Shown here: positions 8,669 to 15,768 of the stretch, one piece after another
Layout of the letters: every line of letters starts with the position of its first letter
Position numbering within the stretch: the first letter of the stretch is position 1
Origin: an uncultured Lachnospiraceae bacterium
GTDB lineage: Bacteria > Bacillota > Clostridia > Lachnospirales > Lachnospiraceae
Direction of reading: 5' to 3'
Length of the DNA stretch: 64,000 nucleotides
NCBI GenBank assembly: GCA_910579615.1
Contig: CAJTUA010000004.1
Span: 124,001 to 188,000, forward strand
Notes under the pieces: model-generated
Told to the model about the DNA's origin: nothing
The model's input: only the letters and a program-made list of their open reading frames with translations
The model's database searches: none
Position numbers and translations under genes: made by a program

Positions 8669-9508
8669 ATGAAACACCAAAAAAAACTTGCAGTTATCAA
8701 TGATTTATCCGGGTATGGGCGCTGTTCTCTGACAGTCGCCCTTCCTGTCGTTTCAGCGATGGGCGTGCAGTGCTGCCCGGTGCCGACCTCCATCCTTTCC
8801 AACCACACCGCCTACCCGGCATATTTTTTCGACGATTACACCAAAAAGCTTCCTGCCTACATTGGCAAATGGAAGGAGCTCGGATTTTCCTTTGACGGCA
8901 TTCTGACCGGATTTCTTGGCTCTGCGGCGCAGATTGACATTGTGGAAGATTTTATCCGGCACTTTGCCCACGCCGCGCACCACACGCGCCCTGTCGTCAT
9001 CATCGACCCAATCATGGGCGATGGCGGCAAAGTATATTCCACCCTCACACCTAAGCTTTGCGACCGCATGAAATGCCTCGCCTCCCATGCGGACATCCTG
9101 ACACCGAATCTTACCGAGGCATGTATCTTAACCAATACACCGTACCACCCGCGTTTTTCCAAAAAGGAACTGTCCGCGCTCTTTGACTGTCTCGCTTCCC
9201 TTTCTTCCGCCCGCATTGTCCTTACGGGTGTGGACGCAGGCACTTGCGTTGCGAATATCATTTTTGACCCCGCGTCGGGCGAATTCCTTACCCTGCGCAA
9301 AAAACGCATTGCCACGGAACGCTGCGGCACCGGGGATGTGTTTTCCGCTGTTGTTTCCGCCGGGGTTTTACAGGGAATGCCCCTGAAAACAGCCGTGCAA
9401 AAGGCTGCCGATTTCGTCTGCCTGTGTTTAAAAGAAACCGCCGGATACGATATCGGCGCATCCGACGGTGTGGTGTTTGAACCGCTATTAAAATATCTGA
9501 TGCCGTAA
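8669..9508 (+). CDS. Pyridoxamine/pyridoxal kinase, PfkB-like
   Basis: 279 aa. A ribokinase-like B6 kinase that phosphorylates pyridoxal, pyridoxine or pyridoxamine at the 5' position, trapping the imported vitamin. It starts with the family hallmark VINDLSGYGRCSLTVALPV (residues 8-26). DPIMGDGGKVY lies mid-protein, and the C-terminal anion-hole/base motif GTGDVFSA is near residue 217. The start at 8669 follows GAGAAG; a TTG at 8588 would read through the tandem repeat and lacks a Shine-Dalgarno. Forms a salvage pair with the S component upstream. Convergent with the DUF3021 gene. The exact vitamer preference is not readable. Confidence 0.9.
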   Translation: MKHQKKLAVINDLSGYGRCSLTVALPVVSAMGVQCCPVPTSILSNHTAYPAYFFDDYTKKLPAYIGKWKELGFSFDGILTGFLGSAAQIDIVEDFIRHFAHAAHHTRPVVIIDPIMGDGGKVYSTLTPKLCDRMKCLASHADILTPNLTEACILTNTPYHPRFSKKELSALFDCLASLSSARIVLTGVDAGTCVANIIFDPASGEFLTLRKKRIATERCGTGDVFSAVVSAGVLQGMPLKTAVQKAADFVCLCLKETAGYDIGASDGVVFEPLLKYLMP

Positions 9509-9590
9509 ATCCCAAAATTTGCGGCGCGCCTGAATCTTCGCCAAAACAGGGAAATTACTCCTGCCAAAAGCGGGAGTTTCCCCGGTAAAG

Positions 9591-10052
9591 CTAAAGCATT
9601 CCCTTTCCGTTTTCCTGGATTTCTTTCAAACACACATTCATCGCGTCGGCATCCTTCTTCCCTCTGTGGTACTTCAGATAAGAGGCAAACACATAAATTC
9701 CCACGGAAGTCAGGCACATAAGCAATATCCCGGAAAAGTCCGGTTCATACCATCCAAAAAAATACCCACAGATTAGCGCGGTCGCCGTAACTGTGGCATA
9801 ATGCAGCACATACCGCAGCCAACTCTCCTTTGGCCGCCTCTCCACCCCCGGCATAATCAACTCCGATTCCACACCACACAGGATTCCGAGCAGCAGCACC
9901 TGCGGCAAAATCAGATACGGAACCTGTGCCTCCCGGATGTCCCCACCGGACGAAATCACGGTAATTCCATGCCATACTATGCAGGCAATCAGCGTGCCTG
10001 TCGTAACCGATGCAATCAGATTAAGTATTCTTTTCAGCCTTTCTCTGCGCAT
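9591..10052 (-). CDS. DUF3021 membrane protein, predicted partner of the LytTR regulator
   Basis: 153 aa with about four membrane helices (about 8-30, 44-60, 84-103, 110-127) and a basic C-terminal tail, the size and topology of DUF3021 proteins. In LytTR regulatory systems of Firmicutes a small membrane protein encoded beside a LytTR regulator holds it inactive. That role is inferred here from position and family. The start overlaps the 3' end of the LytTR gene by 32 nt, with AAGGAGG inside the regulator's coding sequence, so translation is probably coupled. Last gene of the ABC-LytTR operon. Confidence 0.82.
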   Translation of the reverse strand: MRRERLKRILNLIASVTTGTLIACIVWHGITVISSGGDIREAQVPYLILPQVLLLGILCGVESELIMPGVERRPKESWLRYVLHYATVTATALICGYFFGWYEPDFSGILLMCLTSVGIYVFASYLKYHRGKKDADAMNVCLKEIQENGKGML

Positions 10053-10491
10053 ACAGACCCAACCTCCTTTTCACCTCCGGAACATACTGCCTTGAAATCA
10101 CCGCCCGTTCCCCGTTTTTCAGTACCGCCTCAATGCGGCCGCCAAGCATCGGCACAAAACGCTCCACTTTGTCAAGGCTTAAAATCATGGATTTGGAAAT
10201 CCGTATGAAATCCGTTCCGACAAAACGTTCCTCCAATTCATAGAGCCTGCATTTCAACTCCGCCACATCTTTTTTGCCGTAGGCAAATACCCGGTTTTCC
10301 ACGGATTCAAAATAATAAAGCTCCCGCAAATCAAGCTTGCTCATACTGCCATCCGCATAGTAGCCTGTCAGCACTTCCCGCTCCTTTGTAATCTGCCGCA
10401 GCAATTCGAACAGCCGTGCATCTGGCACCCTTGTGCGGAGAACGATTTCTTCCTCCTCATTTTCATCTATGGTTTCCATCCTTACCTTCAT
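10021..10491 (-). CDS. LytTR-domain transcriptional regulator
   Basis: 156 aa. The N-terminal 50 residues are acidic (ETIDENEEEEIVLRTRVPD) and lack a receiver domain. Residues about 55-150 are a LytTR DNA-binding domain, with LRELYYFESVENRVFAYG and the conserved end FIRISKSMILSLDKVERF. A stand-alone LytTR protein with a membrane partner is the plan of LytTR regulatory systems. The ATG at 10491 is preceded by GGGGAAATAT; an upstream in-frame start at 10596 would overlap the permease and lacks such a site. The leader before this gene (TTGGAAACGGGG) resembles the one before the ATPase gene, suggesting a duplicated translation-initiation segment. Likely target: the direct repeats at 12500-12543. 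Confidence 0.9.
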   Translation of the reverse strand: MKVRMETIDENEEEEIVLRTRVPDARLFELLRQITKEREVLTGYYADGSMSKLDLRELYYFESVENRVFAYGKKDVAELKCRLYELEERFVGTDFIRISKSMILSLDKVERFVPMLGGRIEAVLKNGERAVISRQYVPEVKRRLGLYAQRKAEKNT

Positions 10492-10538
10492 ATATTTCCC
10501 CGTTTCCAAATTGTTCCGCAGGTCCAAACCCCTTGCTT

Positions 10539-11432
10539 TCACGCATGGTTCTTCTGCCACGCGTTGATAAGCACATAAACCACAAGCAGCACGCACACTG
10601 TCACTGCCAGATAAATATACATTGCAGGCATTGTGACCTCATGCCCGGAAAAATATAACTTGCAGTCCACCGACTCCTTAATTTTCTCCACCACCTCCAC
10701 CGGAAACCCGTCTGCGCGCATTTGCTCAAACACGCCGCGCATCGCATGATTGCGCAGCAGGGAGGTACCGTAGGTTCCCGGCAGGAAGGAAAGCACCTTC
10801 TGCAGCCCTGTGCCGAAATTGGAAATCGGCATATAAGCGCCGCAGATAAAGCCGTAGCCCGCACTCACGATTGTTCCGACCGCGGACATCTGCCCCTGCG
10901 TGGAAAGGAAAATATTGATAATGGAGGAGAGCGCCGTCCCAAACAGCACAACCAGCACAATATCCAGACAAATGAAGGCAATATCTGCCATGCTCATATA
11001 CCAACCGACCGAATGTACATACAAAAGTCCTGCCCCGAACGCCACAAAACAGACAATCAGGCTTGAAAAAACCGTAGCAATGTAGTAGCTTATCGCCAAC
11101 ACCGAGCGCTTCACCGGCGCGACCAGAAGGTCATTTCTGGCACCGCTCATCTTGTCCTGCACCATCAGCATGTTGGAGCAGAACGCCACCGTAACGCAGC
11201 AGACCGCAAGGATGGAAGAAATCAGCTCGCCGCCCACCGTCGCCGCAATGAGGTCATCCGCCGTCAAAACCCCTTCCGGCACGGCGCTCTGGAAGCTGTC
11301 CGTGTAAGTCTTTCCGAGGAATGTCACATACAGCACCAGCAGAATCATCGGCGTGACCAACGAAGTAAAAAACATCCCCTTGTCCTTAAAAAATAATTTT
11401 ACATCGCGCAAAATCATCGCTCTTAATTTCAT
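10539..11432 (-). CDS. ABC-2 type transporter permease
   Basis: 297 aa with an N-terminal amphipathic stretch, a first helix (about 20-40), a long extracytoplasmic loop, and a block of five further helices ending near residue 290. This is the usual layout of ABC-2 permeases of drug, lipid or peptide exporters. The stop of the ATPase gene is one nucleotide from this start, so the two are translated together. An exporter under LytTR control often handles a bacteriocin or antimicrobial peptide; that is analogy, and the substrate is unknown. Confidence 0.9.
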   Translation of the reverse strand: MKLRAMILRDVKLFFKDKGMFFTSLVTPMILLVLYVTFLGKTYTDSFQSAVPEGVLTADDLIAATVGGELISSILAVCCVTVAFCSNMLMVQDKMSGARNDLLVAPVKRSVLAISYYIATVFSSLIVCFVAFGAGLLYVHSVGWYMSMADIAFICLDIVLVVLFGTALSSIINIFLSTQGQMSAVGTIVSAGYGFICGAYMPISNFGTGLQKVLSFLPGTYGTSLLRNHAMRGVFEQMRADGFPVEVVEKIKESVDCKLYFSGHEVTMPAMYIYLAVTVCVLLVVYVLINAWQKNHA

Positions 11433-11433
11433 T

Positions 11434-12393
11434 TTAATTCTCCTCCTGCCCTTCCTGCATTTTCCCGGTCACCGCCAAAAATACATCGTCCATTTTCCCC
11501 TTGACAATCTCATAGTCAACGAAAACCTTTGGATGCGCCAAAATCAATTTGGTTGCTTCCTCCGTGTCCGGCACGGCGATGCGGTAGATGCCTTCTTCGG
11601 ATGTTTCCTGCCCCATCCCCGATTTTTTCTTTGTCGTTCCTATCTTCTCATACGGCACTTCCAGCAGGGCAACTTCTTCCTTTGTCACATGGTAGAGCGT
11701 AATAAAATCCCCCGTGTAAGCATTTTTCAAATCAAGCGGCGTTCCTTCCGCCGCGATTTTTCCTGCATCCAGAATCACAACATAATCCGCGTCCGCCGCT
11801 TCCTCCATATAGTGCGTCGTCAGAAAAACGGTCATGTTCTCGTCCTTGCGCAGCGCATCCACCACGCCCCACACCGTCTGTCTCGTCTGTGGGTCAAGCC
11901 CTGTGGTTGGCTCGTCCAGAATCAGGATTTTGGGCTTGTGCAGAATGGCGCGCGCAATGTCCACCCTGCGCCGCTGCCCGCCAGAAAGCTTGCCGAGCGT
12001 GCGCTTTAACAGTTCCTTTAAGCCCAAAAGGGCATCAAGTTCTTCCAGACGGTTCACAAATTCCTTCCCGCAAATCCCATAGAGCGCGGCGCGGCTCCTT
12101 AAATTGTCGTAGACACTTAACTGCTTATCAAGCACCGAATTCTGGAAAACCACACCAAGACTTTCCCGGATGGCGCCCATCTCGCGCGAAGCATCTTTTC
12201 CGTCAATCCGAATCTCTCCCGCGTCTTTTTCCAACTGCCCGCAAATCATGTTGATTGTCGTGCTCTTGCCCGCACCGTTGACCCCAAGGAAGGCGAAAAG
12301 TTCCCCTTTCTTCACACGGAAGCTTAGGTCGTTCACCGCGTGGACTTCCCCGAAGCTTTTATGCAAATGCTGAATCTCAATAATATTTTCCAT
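11434..12393 (-). CDS. ABC transporter ATP-binding protein
   Basis: 319 aa. Walker A GVNGAGKST (about 38-46), signature LSGGQRRRV, Walker B ILILDEPTTGLD and the switch histidine in FLTTHYMEEA are all present, so it should be an active ATPase. About 100 residues beyond the NBD form the C-terminal extension seen in many drug-type (DrrA-like) ABC-2 ATPases. I place the start at MENIIEIQHL (12393) because GGGGGAAATT precedes it; the frame is open further upstream, but that stretch includes the promoter and operator. First gene of the four-gene operon. Confidence 0.92.
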   Translation of the reverse strand: MENIIEIQHLHKSFGEVHAVNDLSFRVKKGELFAFLGVNGAGKSTTINMICGQLEKDAGEIRIDGKDASREMGAIRESLGVVFQNSVLDKQLSVYDNLRSRAALYGICGKEFVNRLEELDALLGLKELLKRTLGKLSGGQRRRVDIARAILHKPKILILDEPTTGLDPQTRQTVWGVVDALRKDENMTVFLTTHYMEEAADADYVVILDAGKIAAEGTPLDLKNAYTGDFITLYHVTKEEVALLEVPYEKIGTTKKKSGMGQETSEEGIYRIAVPDTEEATKLILAHPKVFVDYEIVKGKMDDVFLAVTGKMQEGQEEN

Positions 12394-12438
12394 AATTTCC
12401 CCCGTTTCCAAAACCAGTTTGCTGATGGTTTCCCCGCC

Positions 12439-12467
12439 ATTATATTCCCTCGCTTTCCCGCCGTCAA
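12439..12467 (-). promoter_or_regulatory. Near-consensus promoter of the ABC-LytTR operon
   Basis: Minus strand TTGACG (12467-12462), 17-bp spacer, TATAAT (12444-12439). The leader to the ATG at 12393 would be about 40 nt. Confidence 0.8.
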
Positions 12468-12499
12468 TGCTGTTTGCGGTAAGTTGCGAAATTTGGTAT

Positions 12500-12543
12500 G
12501 TAACATGCAAAGGGTGTGCATTTAAGATGCAGGAGGTGTGCGT
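12500..12543 (-). promoter_or_regulatory. Tandem 22-bp direct repeats, candidate LytTR operator
   Basis: Two abutting 22-bp units (minus strand 12543-12522 and 12521-12500) match at 16 of 22 positions; both contain GCACACC followed by TGCAT and TTA. The array ends 33 bp upstream of the -35 box. LytTR regulators typically bind two direct repeats about two helical turns apart upstream of their target promoter, which fits. Binding is inferred. Confidence 0.6.
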
Positions 12544-12892
12544 TTTAAGCGGGTAGGATATGGACTTTACGTGTGGGGGCAGGCATTTTGAATAAGGGGA
12601 TAGCACATACACAAAATATGATGAAATTCATCTTTGGACAAAAAAGATGCACAATATCGGTTTCCCGCTATCATGCACCTTAAAATTCGGGTGAATTTTT
12701 TTGTTAAAGCAATCAATCTCTCAACTGCTGCTCAATTTCTGCAATCGTTGATTCACTATATAATTGATAAAAATAAGTCATATATTTGAGGTTTGTTGGC
12801 GAAAAACTCTTTTATTCTGGCATTGTAAAAGCCAAATCCTCACTCAGATTTTCGTAAAATTTACTTCCCCATCTGCTCTTCCCCTCCAGAAA
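12544..12892. other. Intergenic region between the ABC-LytTR operon and degV
   Basis: About 350 AT-rich nt. No gene seen. Two further copies of GTGCAT (minus strand, 12640-12685) flank GCGGGAAACCG; they could be additional regulator half-sites, but the spacing of 26 bp differs from the 22-bp repeats. No clear terminator for degV. Confidence 0.4.
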
Positions 12893-13735
12893 TTACACGC
12901 AAAAAAACGCTACCGCAATCGCCCCCGGTCCAACATGCGTGCCAATCGCACCGCCCACAGTCGTAATCCGCAGCTCCGAAAGCTCCTCTTTCCAAAGCGC
13001 CTCGCTGTCCCGCACATACTTTTGCAGCAGCGCGTCACTCAGGCCCGTATAGCCCAGAAAATGCGGCATGGAAAAATCGATCCCGCCCGCCTTTTTGATT
13101 TCCTCGCACAAAAGGTTATTGCCCTGTTTCGAACCGCGCGCTTTCCCAAGGACAACGACCTCGCCGCCCTCTACTGCAACCACCGGTTTAATGGAGAGCA
13201 GCCCGCCCGCAAACGCCGCCGCTTTTGAAATCCTGCCGCCTTTTTTCAGATATTCCAGGGTATCTAACAATGCCACCAGGCGGATACGTTTCTTCGCGGT
13301 TTCAAGCTCTGCCGCAATCTCAGCGGCACTTCTCCCCTGTGCCCTCAGACGGATTGCATAATCCACCAATGCATGTTCGCCCACAGTGACATTCTCGCTG
13401 TCCACAACAAAAACCTTCCCCTCAAACGAATCCGCGGCGGTCAGTGCGCTCTGCCATGTTCCGGAAAGTTTTGCCGACATTGTGATGACCAGAACTTCGT
13501 TGCCGTCCGCCACCGCCCGCTCATATGCCTCCTCAAAAACAAAGGGCGTTGCCTGACTGGTGTGCGGCAGCTCGTCACTCTCCACCAGTTTCTCATAAAA
13601 TTCCTTATGCGACAGATTGATGCCGTCCTGGTACTCCTCCTCCCCGAAAGTAACCGTCAGGGGAATAAATTCAAAATTGTCAATTGTTTCCTCAATCATA
13701 TCCGATGCAGAGTCTGTAATAATTCTGATACCCAT
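12893..13735 (-). CDS. DegV family fatty-acid-binding protein
   Basis: 280 aa, normal DegV length. The N-terminal motif IITDSASDM (residues 4-12) and the segment TSQATPFVFEEAYERA are family hallmarks, as is LEYLKKGGRISKA in the second half. In Firmicutes DegV/FakB proteins bind a fatty acid and present it to a FakA kinase, which is not encoded here. The start at 13735 (MGIRIITD) has AAGGATATGGGAAG upstream; the frame continues open into proS, but that extension has no family similarity. It lies 118 nt downstream of proS, with three short tandem repeats between. Confidence 0.9.
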   Translation of the reverse strand: MGIRIITDSASDMIEETIDNFEFIPLTVTFGEEEYQDGINLSHKEFYEKLVESDELPHTSQATPFVFEEAYERAVADGNEVLVITMSAKLSGTWQSALTAADSFEGKVFVVDSENVTVGEHALVDYAIRLRAQGRSAAEIAAELETAKKRIRLVALLDTLEYLKKGGRISKAAAFAGGLLSIKPVVAVEGGEVVVLGKARGSKQGNNLLCEEIKKAGGIDFSMPHFLGYTGLSDALLQKYVRDSEALWKEELSELRITTVGGAIGTHVGPGAIAVAFFCV

Positions 13736-13761
13736 ATGCTTCCCATATCCTTTCTGTGGAT

Positions 13762-13815
13762 GCGTGGCAGTTGATTTCCCACGGCAGTTCATTTCCCGCG
13801 GCAGCTCGTTTTCTG
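13762..13815. repeat. Short tandem repeat between proS and degV, 3 units of 17-19 bp
   Basis: Three imperfect units sharing CGGCAGTTCATTTCCCG, running from 13762 to about 13815. The function is unknown. Confidence 0.6.
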
Positions 13816-13853
13816 CTACATTCCAATGGCAAAGCCGCGCATCCGCCACAATC

Positions 13854-15287
13854 TTAATACGCCTTGCCCCAGTACACAAGCTTTTTCGCCGGTTTTCCGC
13901 AGCATACACAGGTTTCGGCAATGCGCTCCTGCTCAAACGGCATGCAGCGTGAGGTTGCCCCTGTCTTTTCCTTGATTTCGTCTTCGCAGGCGCGCTCGCC
14001 GCACCACATTGCCTTGACAAAGCCCGGTTTGTTCGCCACGATATCGCGGAATTCCTCCGTCGAATGTGCCTCGTAAGTGTGCGCGTCGCGGTGCTTTCTG
14101 GCACGCTCAAGCATCTCGCTTTGCATTTCGCCAAGAATTTCACCCACCTTAGTATCAATCTCATCTAAGGATACGATGGTCTTCTCCCTCGTATCACGGC
14201 GCACAACCACGGCCTGGTTTGCTGCAATGTCCTTTGGTCCAATCTCCACGCGCACCGGGATGCCGCGCATCTCCTGTTCCGAGAACTTCCAACCCGGCGA
14301 TTTATCCGTGTCATCAACCTTTACGCGGAACGCGCCAAGCTTTTCTTTGATTTGTGCCGCCTTCTCAAGCACGCCTTCCTTTTTCTGCTGAATCGGGATA
14401 ATCACAACCTGCGTCGGCGCAATCCTCGGCGGCAGCACAAGACCGCTGTTGTCTCCATGCACCATGATAACCGCGCCGATTAAGCGGGTCGTAAGCCCCC
14501 AGGATGTCTGGTGCACATATTGTAATGTATTGTCCTTATCCGTGTACTGGATGCCGAACGCCTTCGCGAAGCCATCGCCGAAGTTGTGGCTCGTGCCGGA
14601 CTGCAACGCCTTGCCGTCGTGCATCAGCGCCTCAATCGTATAGGTCGCCTCCGCGCCCGCGAATTTCTCCTTGTCCGTCTTGCGCCCCTTGACCATCGGG
14701 ATTGCGAGCACCTGCTCACAGAAATCCGCGTAAACATTTAACATCTGCTCGGTGCGCTCCTGCGCCTCCGTGGCCGTCGCATGTGCGGTATGCCCTTCCT
14801 GCCACAAAAATTCCATCGTGCGCAGGAACGGTCTTGTCGTCTTCTCCCAACGCACAACCGAGCACCACTGGTTGTATATCTTCGGCAAATCACGGTAGGA
14901 TTCGATAATCCGCGAATAAAAATCGCAGAACAATGTCTCCGAGGTCGGGCGCACGCAAAGCCGCTCCGCAAGCTCTTCCCCGCCACCGTGTGTCACCCAC
15001 GCCACCTCCGGCGCAAATCCCTCGACATGGTCTTTTTCCTTCTGTAAAAGGCTCTCCGGGATGAACATCGGCATATAGACATTCTCCACCCCAACCTCCT
15101 TGAAGCGCGCGTCCAGTTCTTTCTGAATCAGCTCCCAGATGGCGTAGCCTGCCGGGCGGAAAATTGTGCATCCGCGCACGCCGGAATAATCGACAAGCTC
15201 CGCTTTTGTTACCACGTCGGTGTACCACTGGGCGAAATCCTCCTCCATCGGAGTAATCGCCTCAACCAATTTCTTCTCGTCTGCCAT
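13854..15287 (-). CDS. proS: Prolyl-tRNA synthetase, eukaryote/archaeal type
   Basis: 477 aa, the short ProS form without the bacterial editing insertion. It charges tRNA-Pro with proline. Class II motifs are visible: motif 2 in VRWEKTTRPFLRTMEFLWQEGHTAH (about residues 144-168) and motif 3 in GLTTRLIGAVIMVHGD. The anticodon-binding domain (about 290-390) is followed by the C-terminal zinc-type domain of this subclass, with Cys in WCGERACE and CVCCGKPAK, ending in the characteristic terminal Tyr (GKAY). It is expressed behind a proline T-box leader, but a 118-bp dispersed stem-loop element lies between the T-box terminator and the AGGAGG of this gene. Confidence 0.97.
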   Translation of the reverse strand: MADEKKLVEAITPMEEDFAQWYTDVVTKAELVDYSGVRGCTIFRPAGYAIWELIQKELDARFKEVGVENVYMPMFIPESLLQKEKDHVEGFAPEVAWVTHGGGEELAERLCVRPTSETLFCDFYSRIIESYRDLPKIYNQWCSVVRWEKTTRPFLRTMEFLWQEGHTAHATATEAQERTEQMLNVYADFCEQVLAIPMVKGRKTDKEKFAGAEATYTIEALMHDGKALQSGTSHNFGDGFAKAFGIQYTDKDNTLQYVHQTSWGLTTRLIGAVIMVHGDNSGLVLPPRIAPTQVVIIPIQQKKEGVLEKAAQIKEKLGAFRVKVDDTDKSPGWKFSEQEMRGIPVRVEIGPKDIAANQAVVVRRDTREKTIVSLDEIDTKVGEILGEMQSEMLERARKHRDAHTYEAHSTEEFRDIVANKPGFVKAMWCGERACEDEIKEKTGATSRCMPFEQERIAETCVCCGKPAKKLVYWGKAY

Positions 15288-15303
15288 AGTTATAGTCCTC
15301 CTA

Positions 15304-15421
15304 TTTTAAGTTCCGCATATGCCCTTCCCGTACCCTATATCCGACAAAGGAATTTTTATCCGCCCTGCTCCTAAAAATTCCTTTGGGGTACCGTCCGGGC
15401 ATATGCTGTTTTAAGTTCCGC
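15304..15421 (-). repeat. Dispersed stem-loop element, copy 2 (between T-box and proS)
   Basis: The best-preserved copy, bordered on both sides by TTTTAAGTTCCGC in direct orientation. Outer arms GCATATGCCC (15315-15324) / GGGCATATGC (15397-15406) are perfect. Middle arms are GTACCC / GGGTAC. The 13-bp inner arms (15346-15358 / 15372-15384) enclose the loop TCCGCCCTGCTCC. On the transcript the 3' border GCGGAACTTAAAAT abuts the AGGAGG of proS. Confidence 0.88.
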
Positions 15422-15432
15422 AGAATCCCAAT

Positions 15433-15700
15433 AAAAAAAGTCCCTTATATCGCTATAAGGGACCGAAAATCCGGCGGTACCACCCTAAATTAACTGCGCC
15501 GTTTGCTGCCTGCACGGGCAGGAAACGAAACCGCAATCCTCTCTTTTCCGTTAACGCCGGAATACGCTCCGCTTTCACAGAGCAGCTCCAAGGCAGGTTC
15601 CGCCTGCGCAGCAGAGAAGCTCTCACCGTATGCTTCCTCTCTTTGCTGCCCGCCTGGCGTACTAATCCTCTTCCACGCCACTTCAATTACTTTTACTTGT
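15433..15700 (-). promoter_or_regulatory. T-box leader (tRNA-Pro sensing) controlling proS
   Basis: The conserved T-box AGGGTGGTACCGCC is at 15486-15473 (minus strand). It is followed by a terminator with stem GTCCCTTATA / TATAAGGGAC and seven T (15463-15433). The specifier loop context GAA-CCT-GCCTTGGAG puts the proline codon CCT at 15597-15595, matching the downstream gene. Uncharged tRNA-Pro should pair with CCT and with the T-box bulge and favour antitermination. The leader runs from about 15700, just after its promoter. Confidence 0.94.
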
Positions 15701-15704
15701 ATCG

Positions 15705-15733
15705 ATTTTAGAACAGCCGATGGATTTTGTCAA
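15705..15733 (-). promoter_or_regulatory. Promoter of the proS T-box leader
   Basis: Minus strand TTGACA (15733-15728), 17-bp spacer, TAAAAT (15710-15705), immediately before the leader. Confidence 0.8.
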
Positions 15734-15768
15734 GAGCCGATTTTATAAAATCCTGCGCATTCGTCCGT

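Noticed and set aside
9549..9582. Terminator between pdx kinase and DUF3021 genes
   Set aside because: The stem is imperfect (two bulges) and has no T-run on either strand.
8857..9717. 286-codon minus-strand frame across the pyridoxamine kinase gene
   Set aside because: The plus-strand kinase has family motifs over its whole length; the antisense frame shows none.
13736..14164. N-terminal extension of DegV into proS
   Set aside because: The extension is Arg/Ser-rich out-of-frame proS sequence, and DegV similarity starts exactly at MGIRIITD.
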